A DNA stretch of 64,000 bases, taken from Neoechinorhynchus agilis. Its lineage: Eukaryota > Acanthocephala. Below the pieces are notes generated by a model, which was not told where the DNA came from, searched no databases, and was given only the letters and a program-made list of their open reading frames with translations. Numbering within the stretch: the stretch's first letter is position 1; the number at the start of each line of letters is the position of its first letter. The stretch lies in NCBI GenBank assembly GCA_051530055.1, contig CM121341.1, forward strand, positions 8,742,001 through 8,806,000. The letters run 5' to 3'. The translations under genes were made by a program, and so were the position numbers. Shown here piece after piece: positions 10,601 through 21,250 of this stretch.

Positions 10601-11155
10601 TTAACGAGAGATGCAATACCACTGTCGAAGCCTTGCGGTATTAGAGTATTAGCCAAGCTGTGGCGATGTATCGTTTTCGGACAATCAAGTTCATGGATTC
10701 CTTTGGTGTCCACGTCTTGGCCTCTCATTTGCAAATCAATGAGATTGAGCGAGCCACGCCAAAGCGAGACGAAAGGAGCAATCATCTATTTTAGAAATCA
10801 ATCGACGGCATTGGTAAAGCGTTAAGAAAATCACAGGAACATTTGGTTGAGGCTGTGAACTAATTCTTTAGTAATTGGAGTTTGTTTTTAAAAGTTTCCC
10901 TAATTAAATTGACCTCCTCGGCGAGAGATGCAATGCCACTGTCGAAGCCTTGAGTATTAGATTATTAGCCAAGCTGTGGCGATGTATCGTTTTCGGACAA
11001 TCAAGTTCATGGATTCCTTTGGTGTCCACGTCTTGGCCTCTCATTTGCAAATCAATGAGATTGAGCGAGCCACGCCAAAGCGAGACGAAAGGAGCAATCA
11101 TCTATTTTAGAAATCAATCGACGGCATTGGTAAAGCGTTAAGAAAATCACAAGCG
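10600..11155 (-). repeat. ~316-bp monomers, about 1.7 copies (minus orientation)
   Basis: Two head-to-tail copies of the monomer also seen at 46.5-47.8 and 56.6-57.3 kb. Landmarks are ctttggcgtggctcgctcaa, the octamer-like atttgcaaat and cgatacatcgccacagcttg (all read on the sense strand of the monomer). Each copy keeps a short frame containing LQMRGQDVDTKGIHELDCPK. The first copy joins directly to the LINE reverse-transcriptase block. Confidence 0.85.
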
Positions 11156-11440
11156 AGGAGGAGAAAGATGAATTTTGGCTGGATCTACCTGAATTGAACG
11201 ATATGTGATAACCGGCGATTTCAACGGGCACGTTGGACAGAATCCACGGTGGACACAGTGTGGGATCAAGAAACGCCGAGGCTGTAAAGCTGTTGGATGG
11301 GAAGCAGCGTTGGATTTATGTATTTCGAATACTTTCCAAAACATCCTAGACACCTGACTGAAGGCGCACGCAAAATCAGAATATAGAATTGTTTCTGCTG
11401 ATGTCAAGTGCCAATTCACAAAAGTGCCATTGCACACTCA
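11155..11440 (+). mobile_element. RTE/BovB-like LINE endonuclease fragment
   Basis: The + strand translation has ITGDFNGHVGQN and, after a shift, ALDLCISNTFQNILDT. This matches the middle of the APE-type endonuclease of RTE-like LINEs (GDFNGHVG...DFA..LDL.I.NTFF). Frameshifted and truncated. The same endonuclease region lies beside the monomers at 56435-56640. Confidence 0.7.
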
Positions 11441-11785
11441 GCGATCAACCTTGCCATACTTGAACGCAATTTAGAAGGCTGGAATTTAATTGAATCTGAA
11501 TAGAAGGAACTCTTACACCTGTGCACGAGGAATACGAATTTTGAAGGTAAGAGTGGCCCCAGTTCTCGCTGAGTTGTTTATGCGCGTTTATAAAGGTATT
11601 TGGCGAGATTTTAGAAGCTCTTCACCGTGAGATTTGGAAAGGTTGCAAAAGACAGAAAAATCCGTAAAGGATAAGACAAAAGGATTTTAGGTACGGAATA
11701 AGATTTTAGTTAAGGGTTCTATACGGTGAGATTCAATATATTTGCAAATAATACGCGCCTCCGCAACTTAGTCAATTGTTGCGTG
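11441..11785. other. Non-coding spacer
   Basis: No recognisable gene or repeat beyond a weak echo of the caccgtgaga motif seen in nearby LINE tails. Confidence 0.4.
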
Positions 11786-11787
11786 AT

Positions 11788-12580
11788 TCAGGCTAAATTC
11801 CAATTGACCACCTCAGCACAACTACGGAATGTACAAATTCGGCCAACATTTATACTTCGGTGTAAGCGTTTTTAATTCTTAAATGTTTTTAGTGGCAAGC
11901 CGGATCTTTTTTATTCAGATGTTTATGACATCTCTTTCGTTTGCGTTTAAATCATGAAGCCACGTCGATCTCTTATATATCAGAGAAGTGATTGAATCAC
12001 TTTGACTCTCAAAAACATACGGAAACGAGTTTGTATTCATCTCTCCCGATTCTCAGATAGCTCCCCAGAAGGAAGCGGGACTCATCAGTGAGTTTCCTCT
12101 TCCCTGAAACGAGGTATTTCGGCCCAGTTTTGTTATGAGTCATCGTCCATTGTGGATTTTGAACCCTTTTAACCCGTCGAACAGGGATTCAGGGCTTAAT
12201 TCCATTTGAACACCTCGGCACAACTACGGAATGTACAAACTCGGCCATCATTTATACTTCGGTGTAAGCGTTTTTAATTCTTAAATGGTTTTAATGGCAA
12301 GCCGGATCTTTTTTATTCAGATGCTTAAGACATCTCTTTCGTTTGCTTTGAAATCTCTTATATATCGGAGAAGTGATTGAGTCACTTTGACTCTCTCAAA
12401 AACCCACGGAAACGAGTTTGTATTCATCTCTCCCGATTCTCAGATAGCTCCCCAGAAGGAAGCGGGACTCATCAGTGAGTTTCCTCTTCCCTGAAACGAG
12501 GTATTTCGGCCCAGTTTTGTTACGAGTCATCGGCGATTGTGGATTTTGAACCCTTTTAACCCGTCGAACAGGGATCAAAA
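11788..12580. repeat. Tandem direct duplication of a ~400-bp segment
   Basis: Bases 11788-12185 and 12190-12580 are clearly alike (landmarks acaactacggaatgtacaaa, aagccggatcttttttattc, agctccccagaaggaagcgg, gaggtatttcggcccagttt). The second copy lacks a short internal piece. Part of the unit returns inverted at 12690-12775 and in diverged form at about 38395-38480, so it belongs to a dispersed family. No credible coding sequence. Confidence 0.85.
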
Positions 12581-12689
12581 ACTCATGTCGAGTAAGAGAA
12601 GCTCTAAAAACACTTAATGGAAAAAACACTTAACGCCAACGATGAACACAACGCAAACTTCTTTTCCTAAAAAGGCAGTTTTTTATCCC

Positions 12690-12775
12690 TGTTTGGCGGG
12701 TTAAAAGGGTTCAAAATCCACAATGGACGATGACTCATAACCAAACTGGGCCGAAATACCTCGTTGAATGGAGCC
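12690..12775. repeat. Inverted copy of the duplicated segment
   Basis: gggttaaaagggttcaaaat through ctgggccgaaatacctcgtt is the reverse complement of the ends of both copies at 12.1 and 12.5 kb. It lies about 60 bp beyond the eL24 stop codon. Confidence 0.8.
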
Positions 12776-12837
12776 GTTCTCAAAATGAGAGAGAAGTGAT
12801 TTAAAGTGTTCACACATGAGAAAACCTTCTTTTTTAC

Positions 12838-13383
12838 TTATCTTTGAGTTCTATTTTTCGGTGCTTGTTTCATGACTGGCCTTGCTGCCTTCTCTTGGTG
12901 CACTTTGACAGTAGCAGCCTTCGGTGTTTTAGTGGCCTTATCAGCAGCAGCAGCCTTCTTACGAGGTGGAACAGTTCCTCTGGATCTTTTAACGTCTTTT
13001 ACGTGCTTTATAGCCTGTTCACGCATTGCCGTCCTCATCTCAGGCTTCTGATTTCTTAGTGTCATTATATCAAGCATCGTTGCACCGGCGAACGCTCTCT
13101 GGACTTTATGGGTCCGTTTCGTCCGCTTCTTTACTTCCTGTTCTTGTTGTCCTTTCTTGTGCTGCCGGCGATACAAAGCAGTCCATCGAATCTCACGTGG
13201 ATTTCGCTTTAAATCTGCCGATCTCTGACATCTTCCATTGGCATACTGAAACGTTTTGCCGTCACAACGAATGAACCGTTTTCCGTGCCCAGGGTAAATC
13301 TTATGACCACTGTAGAAACAAAGACCTACCCTATGATCAGAATAAGAGTTCAAATCACTGAACAAAGGGAGAACTTACTTCAT
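12838..13383 (-). CDS. RPL24: Ribosomal protein eL24 (60S), two exons
   Basis: Component of the large ribosomal subunit. Exon 1 codes only ATGAA (13379-13383). A 48-nt intron (13331-13378, GTAAGT...ATAG) follows. Exon 2 is 12838-13330. The spliced protein starts MKVGLCFYSGHKIYPGHGKR and is 165 residues (human 157). Conserved blocks are the N-terminal zinc-ribbon-like fold (CFYSGHKIYPG, here with one Cys), KRNPREIRWTALYRRQHKKG, RTHKVQRAFAGATMLDIM and RNQKPEMR, then a Lys/Ala-rich tail. The unspliced longest frame would wrongly begin MFSDLNSYSDHR, which is intron sequence. Splitting just after the start codon is common in ribosomal protein genes. The gene is boxed in by repeats on both sides. 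Confidence 0.96.
13331..13378 (-). other. 48-nt intron of eL24
   Basis: Donor gtaag and acceptor catag on the minus strand. Removing it restores the universal M-K-V start of eL24. Confidence 0.9.
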
Positions 13384-13419
13384 ATCGCAAATATCTCAGA
13401 CGACCACCAAAACGAAGTG

Positions 13420-14230
13420 GTTTTCGTTAAGAACACACACACACACACGAAAGAATCCACACGAGAAACCACTACGTCATCTCTACTCTGTGTGTGTGTC
13501 GCTCATCTTAGAAGGTCATTGCAAAATTTTATAAAAAAATTTGCATCAAAACAACGAGTCTTTAACGGATTTTTAGTGGTTTCCGTAGATTTTAGTGGTT
13601 TTTATGAGAGCGATCTAGGGTTTTTTGATCGTGGAACCACACATTTGAAATATTTTAGAATTGAAGTGCTGGTCATCACGACACGGGACGAAAAACACGA
13701 AAGAATCCACACGAAAAACTACGTCATTTTTAGGTCGGTCGCATTCCGGTTTTTTTACCATTGAACCGGAGGAAAAAGGAAAAAGACCTTTGAAACATTT
13801 CAGAATTGAAGTTGTGGTCATCACGACGAAAAACACGAAAGAATCCACACGAGAAACCATTACGTCATTTTTAGGTCGGTCGCATTCCGGTTTTCTTTAC
13901 CATTGAACCGGAGGAAAAAGACCTTTGAAACATTTCAGAATTGAAGTTGTGGTCATCACGACACGGGACGAAAAACACGAAAGAATCCACACGAGAAACC
14001 ATTACGTCATTTTTAGGTCGGTCACATTCCGTGTTTTCGTCTTAGAATGTTAGATCGTTGCAATCGAATGAAGGTTTTTTTTATTGGTTTCCGTAGATTT
14101 TAGTGGTTTTTATGAGATCGACCTGTGGTTTTTTGATCGTGGAACCGGAGAAAAAAGAAAAACGACATTTGAAATATTTTAGAATTGAAGTGGTGGTCAT
14201 CACGACACGGGACGAATGGATATTTATGTG
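13420..14230. repeat. Degenerate tandem repeats, 140-260 bp spacing
   Basis: Four or five diverged copies share ttgaagtggtggtcatcacg, acgaaagaatccacacgaga, tttttaggtcggtcgcattc and accggaggaaaaag. Copies start near 13655, 13800, 13935 and 14180, with a partial one at 13430 next to a CA microsatellite. The block fills the space between the eL24 start and ZNHIT2, so it overlaps both upstream regions. ORFs here are repeat artefacts. Confidence 0.85.
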
Positions 14231-14377
14231 TATTTCTATTTTTGAAGTCTGGCCGACCGATGTGTGGCCTTTTTTCATGGCCTATAATTTTATTACTTTT
14301 GCAAACAGTCCACATAAAATGGTACTTAATATCCCACGAGCACTCATTGTTTGAGACTTTTTTCAGTTGACCAAAAT

Positions 14378-14389
14378 ATTTTTTTGTAG
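14378..14389 (+). promoter_or_regulatory. 3' splice-acceptor sequence abutting the ZNHIT2 ATG
   Basis: tatttttttgtag lies directly against the start codon. It is either the end of a 5' UTR intron or a trans-splice acceptor. Confidence 0.55.
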
Positions 14390-15376
14390 ATGTCGGTTGT
14401 TCAAAATTTAAAGGAAAAATGTGTCTTATTGAGACCTGCAATTAAGGCCACTGCTTGTTTTTTCTGTACAAAATCGTTTAAGAATCTTTACACTTGTCCT
14501 CGATGTCGTCTTGCTTATTGTTCGGTTAAATGCTATCAATCACAAGAGCATGTCTCATGTTCTGAAGCATTTTTTGAAGATCAATGCAAGGAAACATTGA
14601 GTGGATTGAAATCAAGTGACGAAGATCGGAAAAAGATGAGTGAAATATTGGTGAAACATTACAAAACGCAAGTCGAATCTGAAGATTTATCCTGTAATAA
14701 TACTGATAGATTTAACGATTTAGTTAGTTCTGGTGCTATTGGACAATGTATAGAGCCAGTGGAGCCTTGGTGGATCGATTCAAAAATTCCTTTTAATAGT
14801 AAAGCTCCTTTCAAAATGAATAAACTCGAGGAATTAACGAAGCAACCGGTTAGACATGAGTGTCTGATCAACAATATCGTATCCTCAGTTGTAGGATATG
14901 TGAGTGTCTATCGCCGATATGACGGAGAGCTGGAAAATAACTCAGACGCGTTCAGTGATTGGCTTACTTTTCATAGCGTGGACCAATCAATTTCAATCAA
15001 TGATCTCTTCTGTAATATGCGTGTAAGGTGTCAGAATTTACTTGGAATAGATAAACACGGATTCTGGAATGGTTTAGTTTCGACGGATGTTGTAGACGGA
15101 ATTTTGATTGACAAATCAAATCTCCTCAATTGTTTATTTGAATGCTATCGAATGATGAGAGTTGTCGGTAACAATGCTCAAACACGTGAAAGTGCCTATA
15201 ATCCATTCTATCGAAACAATGTTCAATACGCTTCATTATTAACGAAGGATTTAAAAATTGAGATGAAGAAATGGAAAATGAAATTGAAATTCCTCGCTTC
15301 TTATGTCAATGAACTTGATTCCCTCGTTCCATTGGTGCAGAAAGTGTCACATGTTTGTTCAATATATAATTTTTAA
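14390..15376 (+). CDS. ZNHIT2: ZNHIT2-like HIT zinc-finger protein
   Basis: In animals ZNHIT2 binds RUVBL1/2 with the R2TP chaperone and helps assemble the U5 snRNP. The 328-residue frame has an N-terminal HIT finger at residues 23-57 (CFFC, TCPRCRLAYCSVKCY, then His54 and Cys57), followed by the family extension SEAFFEDQCKETL. The diagnostic mid-protein block is IEPVEPWWID at 121-130 (family: PWRPWW). The C-terminal half is helical and ends in a heptad-like stretch. It is shorter than the human protein (about 400). A single exon. The start is fixed by the finger and by the splice-acceptor sequence at the ATG. The function is transferred from the family. Confidence 0.88.
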   Translation: MSVVQNLKEKCVLLRPAIKATACFFCTKSFKNLYTCPRCRLAYCSVKCYQSQEHVSCSEAFFEDQCKETLSGLKSSDEDRKKMSEILVKHYKTQVESEDLSCNNTDRFNDLVSSGAIGQCIEPVEPWWIDSKIPFNSKAPFKMNKLEELTKQPVRHECLINNIVSSVVGYVSVYRRYDGELENNSDAFSDWLTFHSVDQSISINDLFCNMRVRCQNLLGIDKHGFWNGLVSTDVVDGILIDKSNLLNCLFECYRMMRVVGNNAQTRESAYNPFYRNNVQYASLLTKDLKIEMKKWKMKLKFLASYVNELDSLVPLVQKVSHVCSIYNF

Positions 15377-15429
15377 CTCTTGGATAAAAGATACTTTCTT
15401 CTCTTCTTAGTTTTGCCGCCAGAAATTTA

Positions 15430-15560
15430 AATCTTTACTAATTTATTTCCCCGATATTTCGTCCGTCTTTTAATTACAAACAATATGTGGCGGTGGGGAA
15501 AAATTATATATCAAAGAATGATTTAAATATTTGGTCCAATCACACTGGACTTCTTCAGTC
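15430..15560. repeat. Dispersed repeat, copy 1
   Basis: ggggaaaaattatatatcaa through cacactggacttcttcagtc is matched in reverse complement at about 35620-35695. A small non-autonomous element or an LTR/LINE remnant; no coding capacity. Confidence 0.6.
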
Positions 15561-15697
15561 AATTAATCGAAGCACGAGCAGGTGTATTCCTGAGACAAAA
15601 TATCTCGCTCGCAGTACAACGAGGCAATGCTGCTGACAGCCGAGGAAGGAGAGAAGCTCCAATTTTGCGGACGGTGGCGAATATCAATCTTTTTTCT
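15560..15697 (+). mobile_element. RLE-type LINE 3' tail
   Basis: aaaatatctcgctcgcagta and gtacaacgaggcaatgctgc match the final coding block of the family (compare about 18260-18300). It is cut at 15697 by the start of the 453-bp element. Confidence 0.75.
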
Positions 15698-16150
15698 CCC
15701 ACCGTAACCACATTCTTCGTGTCGGATAACTCCATTTCGCCGACTTGCATTCTTCATTTCCTCCTCGAATAACTGTTGTTGGCATTCCCTACAAAAATCC
15801 TTCTAACTCGCGTCCACGTCTTTTCAAAATAACTTTTAATTAAGCATTCATATCCTCTATCTTTCTAAACATGAGATAGGAGCTGCTAACTTTACAATTT
15901 CCTTTTCGAATCTACTTAGTATAATCCTTCGCTTTTGACGAACACTAAAACATCTTTCACATAAAAAAGCTCGAAGAATAAGCAACTCCTCAACTTCTTT
16001 AACTACGTCCAAAGCGACTTCAGTGAAACGTAAAGTTTGCGATAGAGTGATGAAGGTATGAATATACTTTGCAAGTTTCAAAAAATTTCGATCGGTCATT
16101 ACAAACTCAGTTTCGAATCAACAATCTTTTCGTTTTTAATTTTTTAAATG
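15698..16150 (-). mobile_element. Solo copy of the ~460-bp unclassified element
   Basis: Nearly identical to each of the four tandem units at 41.2-43.3 kb, from ccaccgtaaccacattcttc to cgtttttaattttttaaatg. It carries the same 80-residue minus-strand frame (MTDRNFLKLAKYIHTFITLS at its start). The shared ends at both loci define the element's borders. Class unknown: no terminal inverted repeats and no poly-A. Confidence 0.7.
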
Positions 16151-16239
16151 AAGCACAGAGCGCACTATGAGGGGTTTTTCCGTTTTCCTAAACTAAAACA
16201 AACTATTTTGATTCCTCTTTGATTTACTTATGAATAACA

Positions 16240-16620
16240 GAAACGTTCTGTTAAGTTTTAATTTTGTTACGCCATTTAACCATCTCCTGAAACTGCGAAG
16301 GACAATTTGCTCTTTGCCATTGTTTTCGAGCAGGTGAAATCCCAAGGGTCTTTTCCGTCATTTCTATTAAAATTGATCCCCTCGAGGAAAAAAGCAAAGC
16401 CGTTGCAAAAGCCCTACTTATTGGAGCATTAGCCAAGCTGTGGCGATTGAGCTGTGTATTGTTTTGGGACAATCAAGTTCGTGAATTCCTTTGTTGTCTA
16501 CGTCTTGGCATCTCATTTGCAAATCAATGAGATTGAGCAAGCAACGCCGAAGCGAGACCAGAGGAGTAATCATCCATTTAAAAACCAATCAACGGCATTG
16601 GTAATGCCTCGAAAATTACT
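16240..16620 (-). mobile_element. Monomer plus LINE 5' fragment (minus)
   Basis: A diverged copy of the monomer/LINE join: RHSLANAPIS, then SILIEMTEK and QWQRANCPSQFQEMV on the minus strand correspond to the junction at 57.4-57.5 kb (SVLVEMAEMTKQF...). Degenerate. Confidence 0.65.
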
Positions 16621-17740
16621 AAAATGAGGAACCGAAACTCCAGCTCAGTGAGTTTAAATGAATGGCGATGAGTATGGGAAACAGTGAGCTATAAAGGAAG
16701 AATTAGATTTCTTGCACGATATAAAAAGGAACCGTTAAATTAACTTCTAAAGCTATATTCGATTTTTAAATCGCGCAAAAATTTAGTTCATGGAAGTAAT
16801 CAAGAACAAACATCCGAATGCATTAATGGACAAGCTACTTGCACTCTTCCACGATTGAGCTATTCTTAAGGGGTGGGATTTTTAAAAATGAAATTCTCGT
16901 CATTTAAAGAAATAATATAAATTTCAGTGTCATACTCAATTATCTAAGCTAGTGTTTGTGTCTAAAATCTGGAAGCACCAAGAGGTCTTCCACTTGCATC
17001 GCTTAGACTTTTGACCGAGTTCATCTATTTTCGAGTAGCTCCAATATACATATAAATAAGCTTTAAACAAGCGAATAAGGACCTTTTAGAAAGTCGTTAA
17101 ATCGTTTTAGGCATATCTATGAGTCATGAACATATTAAGCTATAATACGCGAGAGTGGGCCTCGTGGACTTTATTTGTGGATTACCTAAATCTTAGAAAA
17201 ATATCTTACCTACTAGAAATAAGTGTGAGTTCGTTCATTGAGAAGAAGGTTCGTAGTTTCAGCACTAGTTAAAGTTAGTTCGTAGGTTAGACAGCAGTTG
17301 GGATAAGTTAATTCACAAGTTGAAAAGCAGTAGAGATTGAAATAACTTGCACTGTCAAAAGTGAATTAGATGCACTCGTACAGACGGTGATAGCTCGCTG
17401 CGTATAGTTTTAACCAATCAGATTTCAAAAAAGAGGGTGCGCTTGATTTTCTATTGGCGGCATGATCACAGAAACTAATTTGCACGTGATACCAAGATTC
17501 TGGAAGAGGAAATCAGCCTAAAAATTAAGGAATGAATGCTAAATTTAATATTCATGGCTTAATTGTTCTGTTTAGAATTGAAATATTGGGTTTTTCGGTA
17601 TATGAAATATTTAGATAATTTTCACGATAAGAAACAAAACAAATGGATTGAAGGAAGTTACTTTAGGTAAAAGAATCCCTAATAGAAACAAATTATATTA
17701 TTAAAATTGTTGAAGAAATTGACTGGTCGTAAAACTCGAC
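16620..17740. other. AT-rich non-coding stretch
   Basis: No gene or clear repeat recognised. Confidence 0.5.
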
Positions 17741-17744
17741 CTAA

Positions 17745-18370
17745 TGTTTCTTTTAACTAAACAAAGAAAAGTTACGCCCCATCGCTGTCGATGTGGGTCT
17801 TTGGTTGATGCTTTCGGGCGACACGGTCTCGTCTGCAGAAGGTCAGCAGGAAGGTTTTCACGCCATTCTGAAATCAATAACGTAATTTCTCGGGCGTTGA
17901 GAACGGCGAACTTCCCGAACATCCTGGAACCCGCCCACCTCTGCAGACTAGACGGCCGTAGGCCCGATGGAATTTCGGTCTTCCCGTGGCGGGAGGGCAA
18001 ATGCCTTCTCTGGGACGCCACGTGTGTGGACACCCTCGCAGCCAGCAACATCCCCTACTCCCTCGAAATCGCCGGTGGTGCCGCCAGTGTAGCGGAAGGG
18101 AGGAAGGTACGAAAATATATGCAGCTATCGAGGGCTCACTATTTTGTCCCCTTTGGGGTAGAGACGTATGGAGCGCTCGGCAGCTCGGCACTCTCTCTGC
18201 TCAAGGATCTCTCGAAGAAATTGAGAGAGGCAACCGGAGACTCAAGAGCAGGCTTATTTCTTCGACAAAATATCTCGCTGGCAGTACAACGGGGCAATGC
18301 TGCCAGCGTGATGGCGACGGTCGAGGAAGGACAAAAGCTGGAATTTGGTGGGAGGTGGTGAATGTAAAGA
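17745..18370 (+). mobile_element. RLE-type LINE, well-kept C-terminal domain
   Basis: A 205-residue open frame covering the C-terminal domain: HRCRCGSLVDAFGRHGLVC (Cys/His motif), RFSRHSEINNVISRAL, RPDGISVFPWREGKCLLWDA with the candidate catalytic Asp pair (RPD and WDA), YFVPFGVETYG, LKDLSKKLREATGDSR and ISLAVQRGNAASV. It ends GGRW-stop at 18361 with an AATAAA near 18389. The N-terminal and RT parts are absent: a 5'-truncated insertion. The frame is intact, so it is among the younger copies. Confidence 0.85.
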
Positions 18371-18837
18371 AAAGTAACCAAATAGATAATAAACACTTTT
18401 ATTAAAATAAATTTCGAATTGAAATTCTTATGTACAAAGAGCTTTGAGTTAAATGAGGTCATAAAAATGAAAAGAGTACACTTAAAATTACTACCAATGC
18501 TGCGAAGAACCTTTTAATTATATTTCACAGGCCTTTGAAATTTACTTTTACACTTGAATATCTACATGCCGTATTAAGCAGCAACCGATTTACCGGGCTT
18601 TCTTATATGCTGAAAGTTTAATTTAAAATTGGAAGAAATAAGTTTCAATCAACCATCAATTCCAAACACTGGTTATAAATTTCAGTGTCAAACTCATCCT
18701 GCGAATAAGATTCGAACAAAAATCGTCTACGAATTCGGAACTGATGATTGTCGCAGCTGGACTTTTTGTTGGTAGATTTGGTCTTGAATATCTCTCTCTT
18801 TCTTGAGTGCCTGTCGGATCGCCTAATTGGTGGGATA
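18370..18837. other. Non-coding stretch
   Basis: AT-rich. No gene recognised. Confidence 0.5.
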
Positions 18838-18990
18838 TATTATTGTTTAGGTCGCTTGCCTATACCCGAGGGAGATCGCGTGATTGAATCAGTCATTGTC
18901 AATTCAATCTAAAATAACAGAGGGATTCTTCACAACACTCCCATGATTGTTTCCGTTTTGACCCGGGAACCGGGTCAACGGCCGAGAAGT
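18838..18990. mobile_element. Half of the 3.5-kb-type fold-back element
   Basis: Shares the left arm (tattgtttaggtcgcttgcc, gagggagatcgcgtgattga, tcattgtcaattcaatctaa) with 3482-3600 and a GC-rich core (gacccgggaaccgggtcaac). It abuts the truncated LINE copy that begins at 18990. Confidence 0.6.
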
Positions 18991-21250
18991 TACGCTTTTG
19001 ATATCAGAATGGCGTGAGAACCTTCCTCCTGACTTTTGGCAAACGAGGCCGTGTCGCCCGAAAGCTTCAACCAAAGACCAACATCGACAGCGATGGGGCG
19101 TGCATATCGGGAGACCAAGTCTTTAGGACACTGCGATCATCGTTACCTCATCAGTAAGAAGAGTTCCAACAGATGCCAGATGAACAGCCATCAACCACGC
19201 CCCGATTCTCGTGTCGAAACTGCCAACAGTCTAGCTCGGACGACCCCATCGCGAGAACCGGAAAGTAGAGAGCTATGAGCTCTCGCGACAAGAGGTCCGT
19301 CCCAGATCGACTGTCTGAGGCCATTCACGGGAACATGGTTAGCGCCTGTCTGCTGGCACCATTCCTCAACCGCCACCACGAAATCCCGGTCAAGACAGAA
19401 CTTTCCCCTCAGAATTTTCTTCGATACTGGAAGGCTCCCCTCAAACGATCCAAGAAAGACCGGCAAAGCAAGGTCTACTAGCGCCCGAATGCCCAATCCC
19501 CCAGATGACACAGGCAAAGAAGCTTGTCGCCACGCCTCATCTGAGAGCTGGACATTTAAAATACGCTCGAGACAATAGCCAATCCTTCCTTATGTTTGAA
19601 GAATGTTGCTGTGCGAACCTTGTACAATAATTTGGGATGAAGAGCGCGTTCTTTATGAGAAACAAGGCTTCATGAGCCGAGAGAGCGCACACCTTATCGC
19701 ACAGCAACGAAAGTTTCGGTATGATACGGCCGATCTCATCTTCCACATTTGAATCAAACACGCAACTAACCAGGGGGCTGAGTTGCTCTGGAGCCACGAG
19801 TTTCAGACCCGGAGCTACGGCCTCGAACCCATCCATTAGTTCCTAGACTTTGGCGGCGTCTTCGATATTTAATGCTAGAAGCTCACACTTTCCAGCATTA
19901 AGCTCAATGCCCATCTTCGAGATCTCCCTTATCAGCGTCTCCAAATCGCGCAGTACAACGGAGGGATCACCTCCGAGCGCAGCGTCATCCAAGTACCAAG
20001 CGTCGAAGCTGGAATGGAGAGAATGCGCTATTGGGTTTACTGTTAGGGAGAATGCGATTGGACCGAGGGGATCTCCTTGCTGCACTCCTCTTTCGGACCA
20101 AATGAGGTGGTCTTCGAAAAGCAAAGGAATCGCCGTCCCGTAGGCATTGAGAAAATACTGGAAGGCTTCTGGTGCATGATCCCTTGTTGCGCGGAACATT
20201 ATTTCTCTATTGAGAGAGAGTTAAAGGCGTTCCGAAAATCACACTTAAGAATCAAGCACGGCTCTGAGCTTCTCGTAGCAAAGTTTCGGAGCGAGTGGAC
20301 AATAACTTCCGCCCCGCAGGATGTGCAGCAGCCCAGTTGGACTGGACGAAGTTGCTGCCCGGTTTTCTCTGTAATACGTTTGCGGAGAATTTTTCCTGCG
20401 AGTCGGCGTATCGTCGAAGATACGGCGATGGGACGAATCAAACCTTCTTTTTTTTGTGGGGGCACATAATGAGGCTAGGAAAAATAGGTCCTTTGCAACG
20501 GGGTTCAGGTCCTCTCCAGTCAGGCGGTCGACTATTCGAGATCTCGGAAAATTCCAGGTTTTATTTTAAAATATCTATCAATATAGTGAGCCATGTAGGT
20601 CTTAGCCCGTCAAGCCCATGACCCGAACCATTTGCAAAAGATTCGATGGCATTTTTTAACTCTGAAATTTGAGTGGGCGTCTTGTCTTGTACGGGAAGAG
20701 ACGGAATTTCAAAACTTCCGCTACTACATGGGTGCTTCGACTGGAGTATTTGTAGCGTCTCGCTGTCTCCTTTTGCGAAACTGTCGAAGAATGACAATAA
20801 CCGAACATCTCCGCCCGCAAGCTTCGAAGAAACACGTTCAGTCAGGCATCGTTTTGAAAAACGGCAACTAAACCCTTCCTTCGTGCGTGGCTTCAAAATC
20901 GTTTAATATTTGTTCAAAGGAGGCCACCCTTTCTTTGATTGTTGATGTCAAAGAAACCCCAGAATCACCGCTGGTGCAGAGGACTAAGCGCGGGAATGCG
21001 AAGAACCTTGTCCACGATGGCGCACAGGTCCTTTGAAGGCAATCGTTGAGCAATTCCGTAAATGCTTTGGCGACCAGATATCGTGTGCCCTTTGGATCCG
21101 TTTCAGGACGTTCCTGGGCAGAAACCGCACGATATCAGGCATCGGTGTCGTCTGTGGTGGAGGTGGCGTCGGTGTTAAACCCCTTTCTTTTAGCAATCAA
21201 AACAGCATTTAGTCTCGACCAAATCTTACCAACATTCACATCACAGCTCT
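18990..21250 (-). mobile_element. RLE-type LINE, longest copy with reverse transcriptase
   Basis: Read on the minus strand, conserved blocks follow in order. About 21.25-20.9 kb is a conserved pre-RT region (WTRFFAFPRLVL). Then come GHGLDGLRPTWL (20.6 kb), RPIAVSSTIRRLAGKILRKR, VQLGCCTSCGAEVIVHSLRN and DFRNAFNSLS. Next is GVQQGDPLGPIAFSLTVNPI with the catalytic WYLDDAALGG (20.0 kb) and GIELNAGKCELLAL. Last are GGLGIRALVDLALPVFLGS (19.5 kb), the RARLLAVSTRESG block and the start of HRCRCWSLVEAFGRHGLVC at 19.1 kb. Several stops and frameshifts, including a UAG just after the DDAA palm region. The 3' end is cut at 18990. Confidence 0.9.

Noticed and set aside
13285-13764. 159-residue ORF on +
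   Set aside because: Runs antisense through the eL24 intron and then through low-complexity repeats.
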